Position numbers and translations under genes: made by a program
Part shown: positions 15,733 through 24,778 of the stretch, piece after piece
Layout of the letters: every line of letters begins with the position of its first letter
How positions within the stretch are numbered: the first letter of the stretch is position 1
The notes under the pieces: generated by a model
What the model saw: the letters and a program-made list of their open reading frames with translations, nothing else
Databases searched by the model: none
Told to the model about the DNA's origin: nothing
Source of the DNA: a virus
Direction: 5' to 3' (one strand)
DNA: 44,924 bases
Virus record (IMG/VR): IMGVR_UViG_3300046000_006534
Coordinates: 1-44,924 of that record

Positions 15733-16002
15733 ATGGCAACGATCACGAACAACACCAACCGCCCGATCACCTTGCCGACCAAGATCGTCATCCAGCGCGG
15801 GGCCACCATCGAAGTGGAAAACGGCGACATCACCAATCGTGACAACGGCCCGACCATCGCCAGTTCGGTTGCCAATGGTGACCTGTCTTACGCTTTGGAC
15901 CCGGAAGACCCGGAAGAAATCGCAGCGCCAGTCGCTGTTGAGCCTGTCGCGCAAGCGGCCCCAATCATCACCGAAACATCGCCCGCTAAGGCCGCGAAGT
16001 AA
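15733..16002 (+). CDS. Small hypothetical virion-associated protein
   Basis: This 89-residue protein from ATG 15733 has AGGAGG 7 bases upstream; the TTG at 15727 is less likely. The first half is a beta-like segment with RPITLPTKIVIQRGATIEV; the second is acidic, then Ala/Pro-rich and ends in Lys. Its place just before the tail tube gene points to a tail accessory role. The function is unknown. Confidence 0.65.
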   Translation: MATITNNTNRPITLPTKIVIQRGATIEVENGDITNRDNGPTIASSVANGDLSYALDPEDPEEIAAPVAVEPVAQAAPIITETSPAKAAK

Positions 16003-16017
16003 CAAGAGGTTATCAAT

Positions 16018-16455
16018 ATGCCTGACATCATCACCTATGTTGGCGCGACCATTGCCGTCGTCGCAGCCGTTCCAGCAACCTACAACTCGGCAGGCTATGC
16101 CGCTCTCACGTGGGTGCCTGTTGGCAAGATCACGTCCTGGGGCGAGGCTGGAGACACATCCGAAGACGTGGCCGAAACCACCCTCGCGGGCCGGGTTATC
16201 CATGCCAACGGCGCGCTTGACGGTGGCGCGGTTGCTTTTGCGATTGTCGTGTCTGGCACTGATGCTGGCCAAACAATTCTGGTCAACAACTCCAATTCGA
16301 ACACCGACATTTCTTACCGGGTCACCGACCCTGATGGGAAGATCGAATATTCGACTGGCATTGTCGCCAACGTGCGCAGCCGTGAGCGCACTGCCAGCAC
16401 AGCCAAGGGCCTAACGGGCGAGGCTCGCATCAACACTGCCTTGGTGCGCGTCTAA
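16018..16455 (+). CDS. Major tail (tube) protein
   Basis: This 145-residue beta-rich protein has TWVPVGKITSWGEAGDTSED near 36-55, typical of the first strands of lambda gpV-like tail tube proteins, then a GTDAGQTILV stretch and a final strand with NTALVRV. It precedes the tail assembly chaperone genes, as in other long-tailed siphophages. An AAGAGG-type ribosome site precedes the ATG. Confidence 0.82.
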   Translation: MPDIITYVGATIAVVAAVPATYNSAGYAALTWVPVGKITSWGEAGDTSEDVAETTLAGRVIHANGALDGGAVAFAIVVSGTDAGQTILVNNSNSNTDISYRVTDPDGKIEYSTGIVANVRSRERTASTAKGLTGEARINTALVRV

Positions 16456-16472
16456 CTTTTGATGCGACCAAA

Positions 16473-16503
16473 GCCCGAGGCAGAGTGGTTCACTGTCTCG
16501 GGC
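16473..16503 (+). other. Hairpin between tail tube and chaperone genes
   Basis: GCCCGAG (16473-16479) pairs with CTCGGGC (16497-16503), with partial inner pairing. No T-run follows. It may attenuate transcription or protect the abundant tube mRNA. Confidence 0.5.
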
Positions 16504-16533
16504 ACCTTGAACCAGAACCTCCAAGGATAAATC

Positions 16534-16956
16534 ATGGATTTCAACGAATTCGACAGCCGTTCGCTGGCCGAAGATGGCGCGGCAATGGACATCATGCACC
16601 CGGTAACGGGTGAGCCAATGATGGACGATGGCCACCCTTGCCGGGTTTTTGTGCGTGGCGCTGAGAGCCGCAAGGTTCAAGCGGCCCTTTCGTCCGCCAA
16701 CAAGGCGCGGACAAACCAGCCGACAAATCAGACCATGGGCGACATCCACCTTGACTTGGTGAAGAATGCCAAGCGGCTGATCACCGGGTTCGAGAACGTG
16801 GACCGGGGGGACAAGCCCGCGACCGCAGACGACGCGGAATGGTTCCTCGACCTGAACATGATCAATGGTCAAGAGGGTGAAAAGTCCTTTGCCGAGCAGG
16901 TGCTGGCCTTTGCGACCAAGCGGGCAAATTACTTGGGAAACGCATCGAAACCCTAA
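16534..16956 (+). CDS. Tail assembly chaperone G
   Basis: This 140-residue protein has a tail-chaperone-like body (HPVTGEPMMDDGHPCRVFVRG near 21-41; DDAEWFLDLNMI near 102-113). It sits between tail tube and tape measure. Near its end it contains GGGAAAC in the zero-frame phase G GGA AAC at 16935-16941, so part of the ribosomes should shift to the -1 frame and make the longer GT product. The chaperones coat the tape measure during tail assembly and are not in the final virion. Confidence 0.86.
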   Translation: MDFNEFDSRSLAEDGAAMDIMHPVTGEPMMDDGHPCRVFVRGAESRKVQAALSSANKARTNQPTNQTMGDIHLDLVKNAKRLITGFENVDRGDKPATADDAEWFLDLNMINGQEGEKSFAEQVLAFATKRANYLGNASKP

Positions 16957-16982
16957 TCCTTGCCGCAAGGCAATTAGGGTTT
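16935..16982 (+). promoter_or_regulatory. Programmed -1 ribosomal frameshift signal (G to GT)
   Basis: A canonical slippery heptamer G GGA AAC (16935-16941) is in the right phase. After a 6-base spacer comes a strong stem-loop: AAACCCTAAT (16948-16957) pairs perfectly with ATTAGGGTTT (16973-16982), stacked on an inner CCTTG/CAAGG stem with a CCG loop. The -1 frame is then open to 17297, while the zero frame stops at 16956 inside the stem. Confidence 0.9.
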
Positions 16983-17297
16983 CTCCATGCCACGCCAGAC
17001 AAAGTGAAGACCAGCCGATTTCAGGCCGGTCTTCGCGCTATGCCCGACCTCGATCCGGGTGAACACATGCTGCAAGCGTTTCTGGATATGGGGCCAGTGA
17101 TGCACCTGCCAGATGGCGATGCACCTGTGACATGGGTTGAGGCCTCAGCCTTCGCAACGGCCACCCTAGCCGTTTCCGACCCATGGGAAATCCGCACGCT
17201 CGTGCAAATGAGCCGTGCATTCGCCTTCACGCGTGAGGCGGCAAAAGACCCGCTTTACCTATCACCGATTGAACAAGGTCACGAACAAGATGACTGA
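16938..17297 (+). CDS. Tail assembly chaperone T extension (made as GT by -1 frameshift)
   Basis: After the slip, the -1 frame reads KRIETLILAARQLGFLHAT and continues to 17297. If translated alone it would need GTG 17004 or ATG 17040, both without good ribosome sites. The T part (SRFQAGLRAMPDLDPGEHML and WVEASAFATATLAVSDPWEI) resembles small proteins that follow tail chaperone G in many siphophages. Its stop overlaps the tape measure start by 8 bases. Confidence 0.85.
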   Translation, partial: KRIETLILAARQLGFLHATPDKVKTSRFQAGLRAMPDLDPGEHMLQAFLDMGPVMHLPDGDAPVTWVEASAFATATLAVSDPWEIRTLVQMSRAFAFTREAAKDPLYLSPIEQGHEQDD

Positions 17298-20200
17298 TTT
17301 TGCCACCCTCATCCTTGCCGCTGACACGCGCCAACTCGAACATGCAGTTGCATCGCTGGACGGACTTGTCGTGTCGGCGGGCAAGGCTGAGGTTGGGGCG
17401 AAGAAATTCAGCGGCGGCGCAAAGCAGGCGGGGGATAGCGCTGCGACGGCTGCGCCGAAGATCGGAGCGGCGGCTGCGGCGGCTGACCTGATGCAGGTGG
17501 CATCAAGCAAGGCCGCGCGTGCGCTTGGAGTCATGGCCGCAGGCTTTGTGTCGATGGCAGCAATCAGCGGGTCGGTGACGCAGGCCCGCGAGTTTAATGC
17601 CGCGATTGCCGAAACATCCACCCTGATCAAGGGAACCCCCGAGGAGATTGCTGCGCTAGAGGCGGGCGCGCGAAAGCTTGCTCTGACCTTCGGCGGTGAG
17701 GCAACGCCGCAGGTGAAAGCCTACTATCAGGCGCTGAGTGCGGGGGCAGCATCAGTCGGTGAGGCGACGGCGTTGCTTGGCACAGCGAACAAGCTGGCCG
17801 TTGGCGGCGTCACCGATGTTACTACGGCGGTTGATATCCTGACCACAGCCACGAACATCTACAAGACCGAAGGTCTGCTTGCCGCCGATGCGTCAGACGC
17901 GCTGTTCGTTGCCATGCGGGCGGGTAAAACCACCGTGGGCGAATTGGCATCTGGCATGGGGCAGGTATTGCCACTTGCACAAAAGCTTGGCGTCAGCTTT
18001 GACGAAACTGCCGCTGCAACCTCCGCCCTCACAAAAGGCGGCTTGGCGACGACTTCCGCCATCACCGGGCTGCGGGCCGCGATGACTGCAGTCCTTGGGC
18101 CATCGGCCGAGGCGACGAAGCTTGCACAGAAGCTTGGCATTGATTTCACAGCATCCGGGCTGAAAGCCAAAGGGTTCTCTGACTTCATGGCGGATGTTGT
18201 CGCCAAGACGGGCGGCTCTGCTGAGGCTATGGCAACGCTCTTCGGGTCGGTTGAGGCCACCACTGTCGCGCTATCCCTTTCGGGGGCAGCGGGCGGATAC
18301 ATGAACGACATCCTCGGGCAAATGAAAACCAAGGCCGGGGAAACGCAAACCGCGTTCGACAAGATCAATGAGTCTTTGGACGGTCGCCTGTCGCGCGCCT
18401 TGGCAGCAACCAGCGATATCGCTCTTGGGCTTGGCAAGATCGCTCTGCCGTTGGTGGTGTTTGGCCTTGAAGCGGTCGCAGGTGTTACGAAAATCGTATC
18501 GGAGCACATGGATGTTCTGGCGGTTGGGCTTGGGGCGGCTGCGACCGCCTATGTTGCGACACTTATCCCCGCCGCGTGGGCCGCAGTGGCGGCATTTAGC
18601 GGTAACATCATAGCACTTGGCAGCCTGATTGCGGAGTTTGGTGTGGCCACTGTCGCCACTAAGCTATTCGGTGCGGCGTTTATCCTGTCAAACCCGGTCG
18701 GCTGGGCCATCGGTATAGGTATGGCGGCGGCGGGCCTTTATGCTTTGGCAACATCGGCGGGGCAGGCCGCAACAGCGGCTGATATTCAGGCCACCGCTGC
18801 GCGCTCGCTAAACGCCGCTCTGACTGGCGTTAATCTCGCGTCTGCCGAAGGCGCGGTGAAGGCGCGCGAACTTGCGCAGGCAACGCTTGACGCGGCGCGC
18901 GCTGATCTTCTTGCGGCACAGCTGCGATTGCAGCAGGCAGAAGCAACTTCAAAAGCTATGGCTGGCACCCGTGGTGGCATTCCTGCGGCCATTGCTGCAC
19001 GAGAAGCCGCGAAGGCGATTGAAGAACAGCGCAACATCATGATCGGCCTTGTCGCCGAGGCTGAAAGGTTAGGGATTGTCCTTTCACGAGTGCCGTCCGA
19101 AATCCGCAATGCGTCGGCAGAGGCGCACAGGCTGGGCGTGGAGGCGGGCATTTCCGCAGACGCCGCACTCGGCATTGCTGTGGCCGTTGGCAACATCAAC
19201 ATGTCCTCAGCCATTTCCGGGGCGAACGCGCTCGCAGCACGTCTTGGGGTGGCCCTTGATGTGGCCATCGCGCTGAGTGCCACGCTGGACCGGGCCGCAG
19301 GAATTCAGCGCGCGGCCAAGGCGAGCACAGGGCCAAGCCTCTCGTTCGGCGCAAAGGTGCCAAGCCTCGGGGTTGATGTTCCTTCGGTAACCACCGGGAC
19401 CAAGGCGGTATTGAAATTCGCATCTGCTGCCGAGATTGCAGCAATGTCTTCTCGTCGTGCGTCCGCACAAGCTGCCGAACTCACGGCGAACCTTGGCGGG
19501 GCGGGTGGTGGAGTTGCCGGGGCCGCGAAAGAGGCAACCGTTGCCCTTACCGCTGCACAAGAGGCTGCGAAGAAGTACGCCGAAACAATGTCCGGCTTTG
19601 TCACAGATGGCATCGGCAAGGCCGTAGATTGGATGGTCAACGGCTTCAAGGGCGGATTGAAGGGGCTTCTCGACATCTTCAAGCAGACCATCGCTCAGAT
19701 GATATCCTATGCCCTGAAAAACAAGATCATGATCGCCATCGGCGGGTCGGGTGGGATTGCAGGGTCAGCAGCATCCGCTGTGACGGGGGCAGCATCAGGC
19801 GGTGGCTCAGGCGGCTTGATTGGTGGCGTCCTCAGTAATTTCCTCGGATCGTGGGGCACTGCAGGGGTCGCGGGCACTGGGCTGCTTGGAGGCCTCGGGG
19901 CATCACTCACCGGGGGGCTGGCCAACGTCTTCAGCATCGGAAGCAACATCGCTGCAGCGGGCGGGGGTATTGCGGCTGGCCTCGGGGCGATCTTGGCCCC
20001 CATTGCCATCATCGCGGGGATCTTCTCGTTCTTCAAGAAGAAGGTCACTGTGCTGGATCAAGGTCTGTCGGTTGCCATCGCTGGCGTTGATGTTGCGGTG
20101 AAGAACTTCACAACGACCAAGACCACACGATTCTGGGGCTTGTCGAAGAAGATCAAGACCACAGAGGCCGATGCAGACCCGGAGCTTACCAGCCAAGTAA

Positions 20201-21219
20201 ATGCCATTTACGACAGCATTCATTTGGCTGTCGGCAACGCTGCAACCTCGCTTGGTGTTGGCGCATCCGTTCTGGACGGGTTCACCCATTCTCTGAAAGT
20301 CAGCTTGAAGGGCTTGACCGACGAGCAAGCGCAGAAGGCAGTCGCCGATGCATTCCTCGGCATGTCCGACGCAATGGCGAAGCTGGTGCTGGCCGGGTCG
20401 GGCGTGGTCTTGGCTGGCCGGGGCGCAACAGAGGTCTTGCAAGGATTGGCCAATGCGCTGACTGGTTCAAATGCGGCGCTTAAGTTGTTCGGCTGGCAGC
20501 TTTTTCAGACCAGCATCGCGGGCGGCTTGGCAGCAGAGGAGTTCGTCAAGAAGTTCGGCGGTCTGGAGCAATTCCTGAGCACAACAGGGTTCTATTTTGA
20601 GAACTTCTATTCGGAGCAAGAACGCGCCCAAAAGCTTGCGGCCAACTTTCAAGCCGCTCTGGCTGGCCTTGGTGTGTCGGCCATGCCTGCCAGCCTTGCC
20701 CAGTTCCGCACGCTGATTGAAAGCTTTGAGGCGCTTGGCAATCGGGATGCGGTGGCGAAGCTGATGCAGCTTGCCCCTGCCTTGGTCAGCATCCTTGATC
20801 TGCAAACCGCGTCCATGAATGAACGGATCGGGCTGGAGGAAAAGCTGCTGCAATTGCAGGGCCGCACCGCCGAGCTGCGCGAGCGCGAACTGGCAAAACT
20901 GGACCCGGCCAACCGCGCCATGCAGATCATGATTTGGCGGCTGGAGGATATGCAATCCACCCTCAAGCCGGAAAACTTCAAGACGCTTTTCGACTTTAAC
21001 AAGGCGGTCGCGGTCGGCTCTGGTGTCGGCGGGCAGGGCGCGACCCTGTCGTCTGTCAGTTACAGCGCGCCACAAACTGCGAGCGCAGCACCCCCCATTG
21101 CGGCACCACAGAGCACGTCCGAAGCCATGCTGTTTGAGGTGGCAACCACTGTCAAGCGGTTGTTAGCGTTGCACCGCGACTGGGACACCATCGGACTACC
21201 CGCAGAAAGGACCGCCTAA
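17290..21219 (+). CDS. Tail tape measure protein (TP901 type)
   Basis: This 1309-residue protein from ATG 17290 is the longest gene. The N-terminal third has the TP901-type core (ETSTLIKGTPEEIAALEAGA, GGVTDVTTAVDILT, KTTVGELASGMGQVLPLA). The middle has hydrophobic Ala/Gly-rich helices (about residues 395-495), and the C-terminal half has Gly-rich stretches and charged helices. It sets tail length and may help DNA entry. At roughly 1.5 angstrom per residue it predicts a tail near 190-200 nm, a rough rule only. An upstream in-frame start at 17215 would overlap the chaperone gene and is not preferred. Confidence 0.93.
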   Translation: MTDFATLILAADTRQLEHAVASLDGLVVSAGKAEVGAKKFSGGAKQAGDSAATAAPKIGAAAAAADLMQVASSKAARALGVMAAGFVSMAAISGSVTQAREFNAAIAETSTLIKGTPEEIAALEAGARKLALTFGGEATPQVKAYYQALSAGAASVGEATALLGTANKLAVGGVTDVTTAVDILTTATNIYKTEGLLAADASDALFVAMRAGKTTVGELASGMGQVLPLAQKLGVSFDETAAATSALTKGGLATTSAITGLRAAMTAVLGPSAEATKLAQKLGIDFTASGLKAKGFSDFMADVVAKTGGSAEAMATLFGSVEATTVALSLSGAAGGYMNDILGQMKTKAGETQTAFDKINESLDGRLSRALAATSDIALGLGKIALPLVVFGLEAVAGVTKIVSEHMDVLAVGLGAAATAYVATLIPAAWAAVAAFSGNIIALGSLIAEFGVATVATKLFGAAFILSNPVGWAIGIGMAAAGLYALATSAGQAATAADIQATAARSLNAALTGVNLASAEGAVKARELAQATLDAARADLLAAQLRLQQAEATSKAMAGTRGGIPAAIAAREAAKAIEEQRNIMIGLVAEAERLGIVLSRVPSEIRNASAEAHRLGVEAGISADAALGIAVAVGNINMSSAISGANALAARLGVALDVAIALSATLDRAAGIQRAAKASTGPSLSFGAKVPSLGVDVPSVTTGTKAVLKFASAAEIAAMSSRRASAQAAELTANLGGAGGGVAGAAKEATVALTAAQEAAKKYAETMSGFVTDGIGKAVDWMVNGFKGGLKGLLDIFKQTIAQMISYALKNKIMIAIGGSGGIAGSAASAVTGAASGGGSGGLIGGVLSNFLGSWGTAGVAGTGLLGGLGASLTGGLANVFSIGSNIAAAGGGIAAGLGAILAPIAIIAGIFSFFKKKVTVLDQGLSVAIAGVDVAVKNFTTTKTTRFWGLSKKIKTTEADADPELTSQVNAIYDSIHLAVGNAATSLGVGASVLDGFTHSLKVSLKGLTDEQAQKAVADAFLGMSDAMAKLVLAGSGVVLAGRGATEVLQGLANALTGSNAALKLFGWQLFQTSIAGGLAAEEFVKKFGGLEQFLSTTGFYFENFYSEQERAQKLAANFQAALAGLGVSAMPASLAQFRTLIESFEALGNRDAVAKLMQLAPALVSILDLQTASMNERIGLEEKLLQLQGRTAELRERELAKLDPANRAMQIMIWRLEDMQSTLKPENFKTLFDFNKAVAVGSGVGGQGATLSSVSYSAPQTASAAPPIAAPQSTSEAMLFEVATTVKRLLALHRDWDTIGLPAERTA

Positions 21220-21222
21220 GCC

Positions 21223-22647
21223 ATGCGGATGATCATCCCGAAAGATGTTGCCGATGGTATGTTGGTTGACGAGCCTCGTTGGAATTTGCTGACCCAAACG
21301 GAGTTTCCCAACGGGGTCACGGACGCCCCGTCGCGCGGCGGCTTGATTTCAGCGACATCCATGACTGGATTTGCCGGCGCTTTGGCCTTTGGATATGACG
21401 GTGTGGTGACCGCCCATGCCTATAAGACCTTCGCCTTCACTGCAGGGTTGACCTATACCCTGTCCGTCATTTTCGAAATGACGGACGGTCTTGGCCCACC
21501 GGTCGTCCACGCCACCTCCTCACTCTCTGATATGGTGTTGGTGGTCGCGGGGGTAACTGTCGCCGCTGCCTCGCATACAATAACGGCGCTGTCAGACGGT
21601 CGATATCGTGTGTCGGCCACCAGACAGGCGGCAGCTTCCGGTGTTACCACCATCGGCATTGTCAAATACGCCTACTATACGGGTCGGACCTTCAAGACAT
21701 CCGGCTGGCAGGCGGTGGTTGGAGCTTTGCCCGGCCCATACCAAGCCATCACGACAGCCGGTGCCTATGTCGGCCTGCCGTCCTCTGTGCCGGAGAATGA
21801 CTACGCTGAATGGTCATCTGCAACCGCCTATATCATCGGTGATCGGGTGATATCGACAGCCTCGCACTCGGTCTATGAGTGCGTCTTGGGTCACACAAAC
21901 CAAAGCCCATTGGTGGATGTAAGCCCCACAACGGGGGTTGGCACCTATTGGCTGCGCGTCAGCGCGACAAACCGCTGGAAGGCGTTCGACAAACGGTTGG
22001 CAGAGCAAGTCTCTCACGCATGGTCTATCGTTTACGACCTGCTCCTGTCTGAGCCGATCACGTCTGTTGCTTTTTTCGGGCTGCAAGCAGAAGCGGTGCG
22101 CATCACGATCATCGATCCTGCATTCGGAATTGTCTTTGATCTATTGCGCCCGACCATTGATCAGACTGCGGTGATCGACTGGTGGACCTATTTCTACGAG
22201 GATGGCGCGTTTTCAAGTCAGGTCTCAATTCCGGGGATTCCAGGTTTCTCAGGCAGTATCATGCGCATCGAGATATCAGGTTCTGGCACGAACAAGGTCG
22301 GGCAGATCGTCCTTGGCAAGGATAAGAAGCTGGGCACAGCACTGGCCAACACCGGCACTGGAATTGTCGATTACTCCCGCAAGGATCGGGACACATTTGG
22401 CAACCCTGTTATTGTCGAGCGGGCTTATGCAGACCGGGTCGATTTCCGGTTTTCGCTCCCATCAAGTGATGCCAATCGGGTCAAGTCGCTGCTCGCATCG
22501 ATGCGGGCAACCCCGGCGATTTACCACGCGGGAGACGGCACCGATCAATACGGAACAACCGTTTACGGATACTTCAAGGACTTCACAATCACGCTGGCCA
22601 GCGTCCCGGTCAGTTTTGCTTCGATGGAAATAGAGGGGCTTGTCTAA
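21223..22647 (+). CDS. Tail tip protein with carbohydrate-binding-like module
   Basis: This 474-residue protein follows the tape measure gene. The first 170 residues are a beta-rich lectin-like segment. Residues about 188-245 carry AEWSSATAYIIGDRV, then VYECVLGHTN and YWLRV, the pattern of small chitin-binding type 3/CBM5-12 modules that bind polysaccharide. The C-terminal half (YEDGAFSSQVSIPGIPGFSG, ERAYADRVDFRF) resembles a distal-tail/baseplate core. It likely joins the tail tip to cell-surface glycans. Start and length fit well between its neighbours. Confidence 0.72.
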   Translation: MRMIIPKDVADGMLVDEPRWNLLTQTEFPNGVTDAPSRGGLISATSMTGFAGALAFGYDGVVTAHAYKTFAFTAGLTYTLSVIFEMTDGLGPPVVHATSSLSDMVLVVAGVTVAAASHTITALSDGRYRVSATRQAAASGVTTIGIVKYAYYTGRTFKTSGWQAVVGALPGPYQAITTAGAYVGLPSSVPENDYAEWSSATAYIIGDRVISTASHSVYECVLGHTNQSPLVDVSPTTGVGTYWLRVSATNRWKAFDKRLAEQVSHAWSIVYDLLLSEPITSVAFFGLQAEAVRITIIDPAFGIVFDLLRPTIDQTAVIDWWTYFYEDGAFSSQVSIPGIPGFSGSIMRIEISGSGTNKVGQIVLGKDKKLGTALANTGTGIVDYSRKDRDTFGNPVIVERAYADRVDFRFSLPSSDANRVKSLLASMRATPAIYHAGDGTDQYGTTVYGYFKDFTITLASVPVSFASMEIEGLV

Positions 22648-23693
22648 TGCCAGTTTCAACACCGCCAGCCGCGCCAAATCGAAACGATCCGAGCGGTTTT
22701 CCTGCGGCTGCAGACGCTTTCGTCGCGTGGCTGATTGCGTCGGTTCCAGAGTTCAACGCGCTTTCGCTCATGACGGCAAGCGGAACGTTCAACGTGGGTG
22801 CGGTCGCCACCCCGTCCATAGCCTTCACGGGCGATCCCAATACCGGCTTTTATTGGGTCGGGGCTGATCAAATCGGCATGGCCACCAACGCTGTGCGGCG
22901 TGTCCTGCTCTCCACCACAGCGATGCAAATCGACCTGCCAATCACAGGCACCGCCGTGCAGTCGTCCGCAGTGGACACAACGGCGGGTCGCATGATGGCG
23001 GTTGGCGCGTTCGGTCTCGGGGCGATTGGGTCTGTGCCGCTCTTGGCCGCACTGGATGCTACAACCATCCCAGACGGCGACGCGCGATATGATGCAACGA
23101 CCACTGGCACATACCCCGCGGGGGTGACGGCGGCCAACCTCGGAACAGTCTCGATGTTTCGCGCCACGGCCACATCGGGCTTCATGGTCCTTCAGCCTGC
23201 CAACTCAAATCTGATGTATGTTCGGCGGTTGGCGACCACTTGGCAGGCGTGGCAGCAATGCTTGACTGTCCCGGATGCGGGTGTGGCAGAGGGTGATTTA
23301 CTTTATCGCAATGCGACGGGCTGGGTGCGACTGGCCAAAGGGGCCGCATATCAAGTCCTGACGCAAAACGCAGGGCTTACCGCGCCAGAATGGGCGACCC
23401 CTGTCGGTGGCTTTGGGGAAAGCCAAACTTGGCAAAACGTATTGGGCAGTCGTGTTAATGGCACCAGCTACCAAAACTTAACCGCACAGCCCATTGAGGT
23501 CGCTATCTCAGGGTCTGGAGGGTCTGGCACTCAGGTGATGGCGCAGGCCTCAGCCAATGGATCAACATGGATTGATATTGCATGGAGGTCTGATGCATCG
23601 AACAACATCGCCACCTTCACTGTGCCGGTGAATTGGTATTATCGGACACAAAACCTCTCGTCCTTGTCCTCTTGGGCGGAGTTGCGGGCATGA
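22647..23693 (+). CDS. Tail fibre / receptor-binding protein with pyocin-knob-like domain
   Basis: This 348-residue Gly/Ala/Thr-rich protein has an N-terminal segment with a fibre-like IAFTGDPNTGFYWVGADQIG (about 59-78). A middle domain around 155-215 (AANLGTVSMFRATATSGFMV, then YVRRLATTWQAWQQC) has the pyocin knob pattern common in tail fibres, and a beta-rich tip follows. It overlaps both neighbours by a few bases and is a likely host-range determinant. Confidence 0.75.
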   Translation: MPVSTPPAAPNRNDPSGFPAAADAFVAWLIASVPEFNALSLMTASGTFNVGAVATPSIAFTGDPNTGFYWVGADQIGMATNAVRRVLLSTTAMQIDLPITGTAVQSSAVDTTAGRMMAVGAFGLGAIGSVPLLAALDATTIPDGDARYDATTTGTYPAGVTAANLGTVSMFRATATSGFMVLQPANSNLMYVRRLATTWQAWQQCLTVPDAGVAEGDLLYRNATGWVRLAKGAAYQVLTQNAGLTAPEWATPVGGFGESQTWQNVLGSRVNGTSYQNLTAQPIEVAISGSGGSGTQVMAQASANGSTWIDIAWRSDASNNIATFTVPVNWYYRTQNLSSLSSWAELRA

Positions 23694-24094
23694 TCAGGCA
23701 TTATTCAGGCGCAGATGGTGCATACCTGGGGGCCTTCTCCGATTGCTCCCCGTTGGTCGAGGCTACAGAGCGCCCGGCACCGCCCCACAGTATGGCGCGA
23801 TGGGACGGCAACGGGTGGATTGTGAAGGATGATGATCTTCTGCCCTACCTTGAAGCCCAGAGGGCGACGATGTTTTGCAGTCGGATGCAGGGGGTTCTGG
23901 CGCTTGGTGAGGATCGGTGGGCTAAGGTCTTGGAGTATCGCGCCAATGCAACTTGGGCAGAGAAGGTCATCATTGATGACGCCGGTAATTGGTTCCGAAA
24001 CTCTGAGAACATTCAGTTCTTTGGCTATCTTCTGGGCCTGACTGCCGTTGAAATGGACGATCTGTTCGCATCGGCCGCGAGGATAACAGAATGA
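23690..24094 (+). CDS. Hypothetical tail-region protein
   Basis: This 134-residue protein from ATG 23690 overlaps the fibre stop as ATGA. It begins MIRHYSGADGAYLGAFSDC and has aromatic, charged helices afterwards. Position directly after the fibre gene suggests a fibre accessory or assembly protein. No family is recognised. Confidence 0.7.
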   Translation: MIRHYSGADGAYLGAFSDCSPLVEATERPAPPHSMARWDGNGWIVKDDDLLPYLEAQRATMFCSRMQGVLALGEDRWAKVLEYRANATWAEKVIIDDAGNWFRNSENIQFFGYLLGLTAVEMDDLFASAARITE

Positions 24095-24459
24095 TGGACG
24101 CTGAAATTGCCGCCCTGCGCGCCCGCTATGTCTATACGCCCGAACCGAAGGACCGCTGGACCCTGCTCGATGCGCCAGAGGGGCCGCTGACAGGCGACTG
24201 CGAGGATTGGGCCTATACGGTCGCATGGATCTGCGCAGGCCGCTCCTGGGGCCGGTTCTGGCACATGATCTGGTCGCGCGAGATCGAGTTCTGGTTTGTG
24301 AATTTCGATGACAGGCCCAACAGCCGCCACATGACGCTGTTCGTCAAAGGGCGGGGCTGGACCGACAGCTATTATTGGCAATGGTCTGCGGTGCCGCATC
24401 ACACGCCAAAGAAGCGCTACGGCGTGTTCAAGATGGCCCGAACCCTGTTGTTGAAATGA
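24091..24459 (+). CDS. Transglutaminase-like cysteine-protease-fold protein (putative)
   Basis: This 122-residue protein has GPLTGDCEDWAYTVAWICAG (Cys near residue 33), RHMTLFVKGRGW (His near 79) and an Asp about 11 residues on (TDSYYWQW). This Cys-His-Asp order matches bacterial transglutaminase-like cysteine peptidases. Placed just before the holin candidate, it could act on peptidoglycan peptides or virion proteins. The catalytic reading is tentative. Confidence 0.65.
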   Translation: MMDAEIAALRARYVYTPEPKDRWTLLDAPEGPLTGDCEDWAYTVAWICAGRSWGRFWHMIWSREIEFWFVNFDDRPNSRHMTLFVKGRGWTDSYYWQWSAVPHHTPKKRYGVFKMARTLLLK

Positions 24460-24469
24460 GAGGCTCGCA

Positions 24470-24778
24470 ATGATCGAGAAGCCACCTGAATTTTACGTTG
24501 GGTTGGTTGCGGCGATGGGGTTTGTTTACCAGCGCCTGCCGCACCTGACCTCTCTCCCCCGTGCAGTTTATGCGGGCATCAGCGGAGGGCTTGGTTATGC
24601 GAGTGCCCCGGCTATTGCTGACCTTACTGGGCAGAGCGAGGTCTTGGCCGTTATCGCCATGACGTCACTTGGATACATTGTGCTGGACACTGGGGCGGCG
24701 CTTCTCGGGAACAAGCAATTGTGGGCAGGGGTCGTGAAGGGCCGCTTCGGAGGTAAACCAGATGACAAAGACGCGTGA
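24470..24778 (+). CDS. Putative holin
   Basis: This 102-residue protein has two to three hydrophobic segments (EFYVGLVAAMGFVY, AVYAGISGGLGYASA, VLAVIAMTSLGYIVL) and a charged C-terminal tail (GKPDDKDA). It is close upstream of an amidase gene and spanin genes, so it is the best candidate for the hole-forming membrane protein that starts lysis. It overlaps the next gene by 17 bases. Confidence 0.72.
   Translation: MIEKPPEFYVGLVAAMGFVYQRLPHLTSLPRAVYAGISGGLGYASAPAIADLTGQSEVLAVIAMTSLGYIVLDTGAALLGNKQLWAGVVKGRFGGKPDDKDA

Noticed and set aside
17859-18509. 216-codon minus-strand frame within the tape measure gene
   Set aside because: Ser/Ala/Pro-rich translation opposite a clear TP901 tape measure; no start context or motif.
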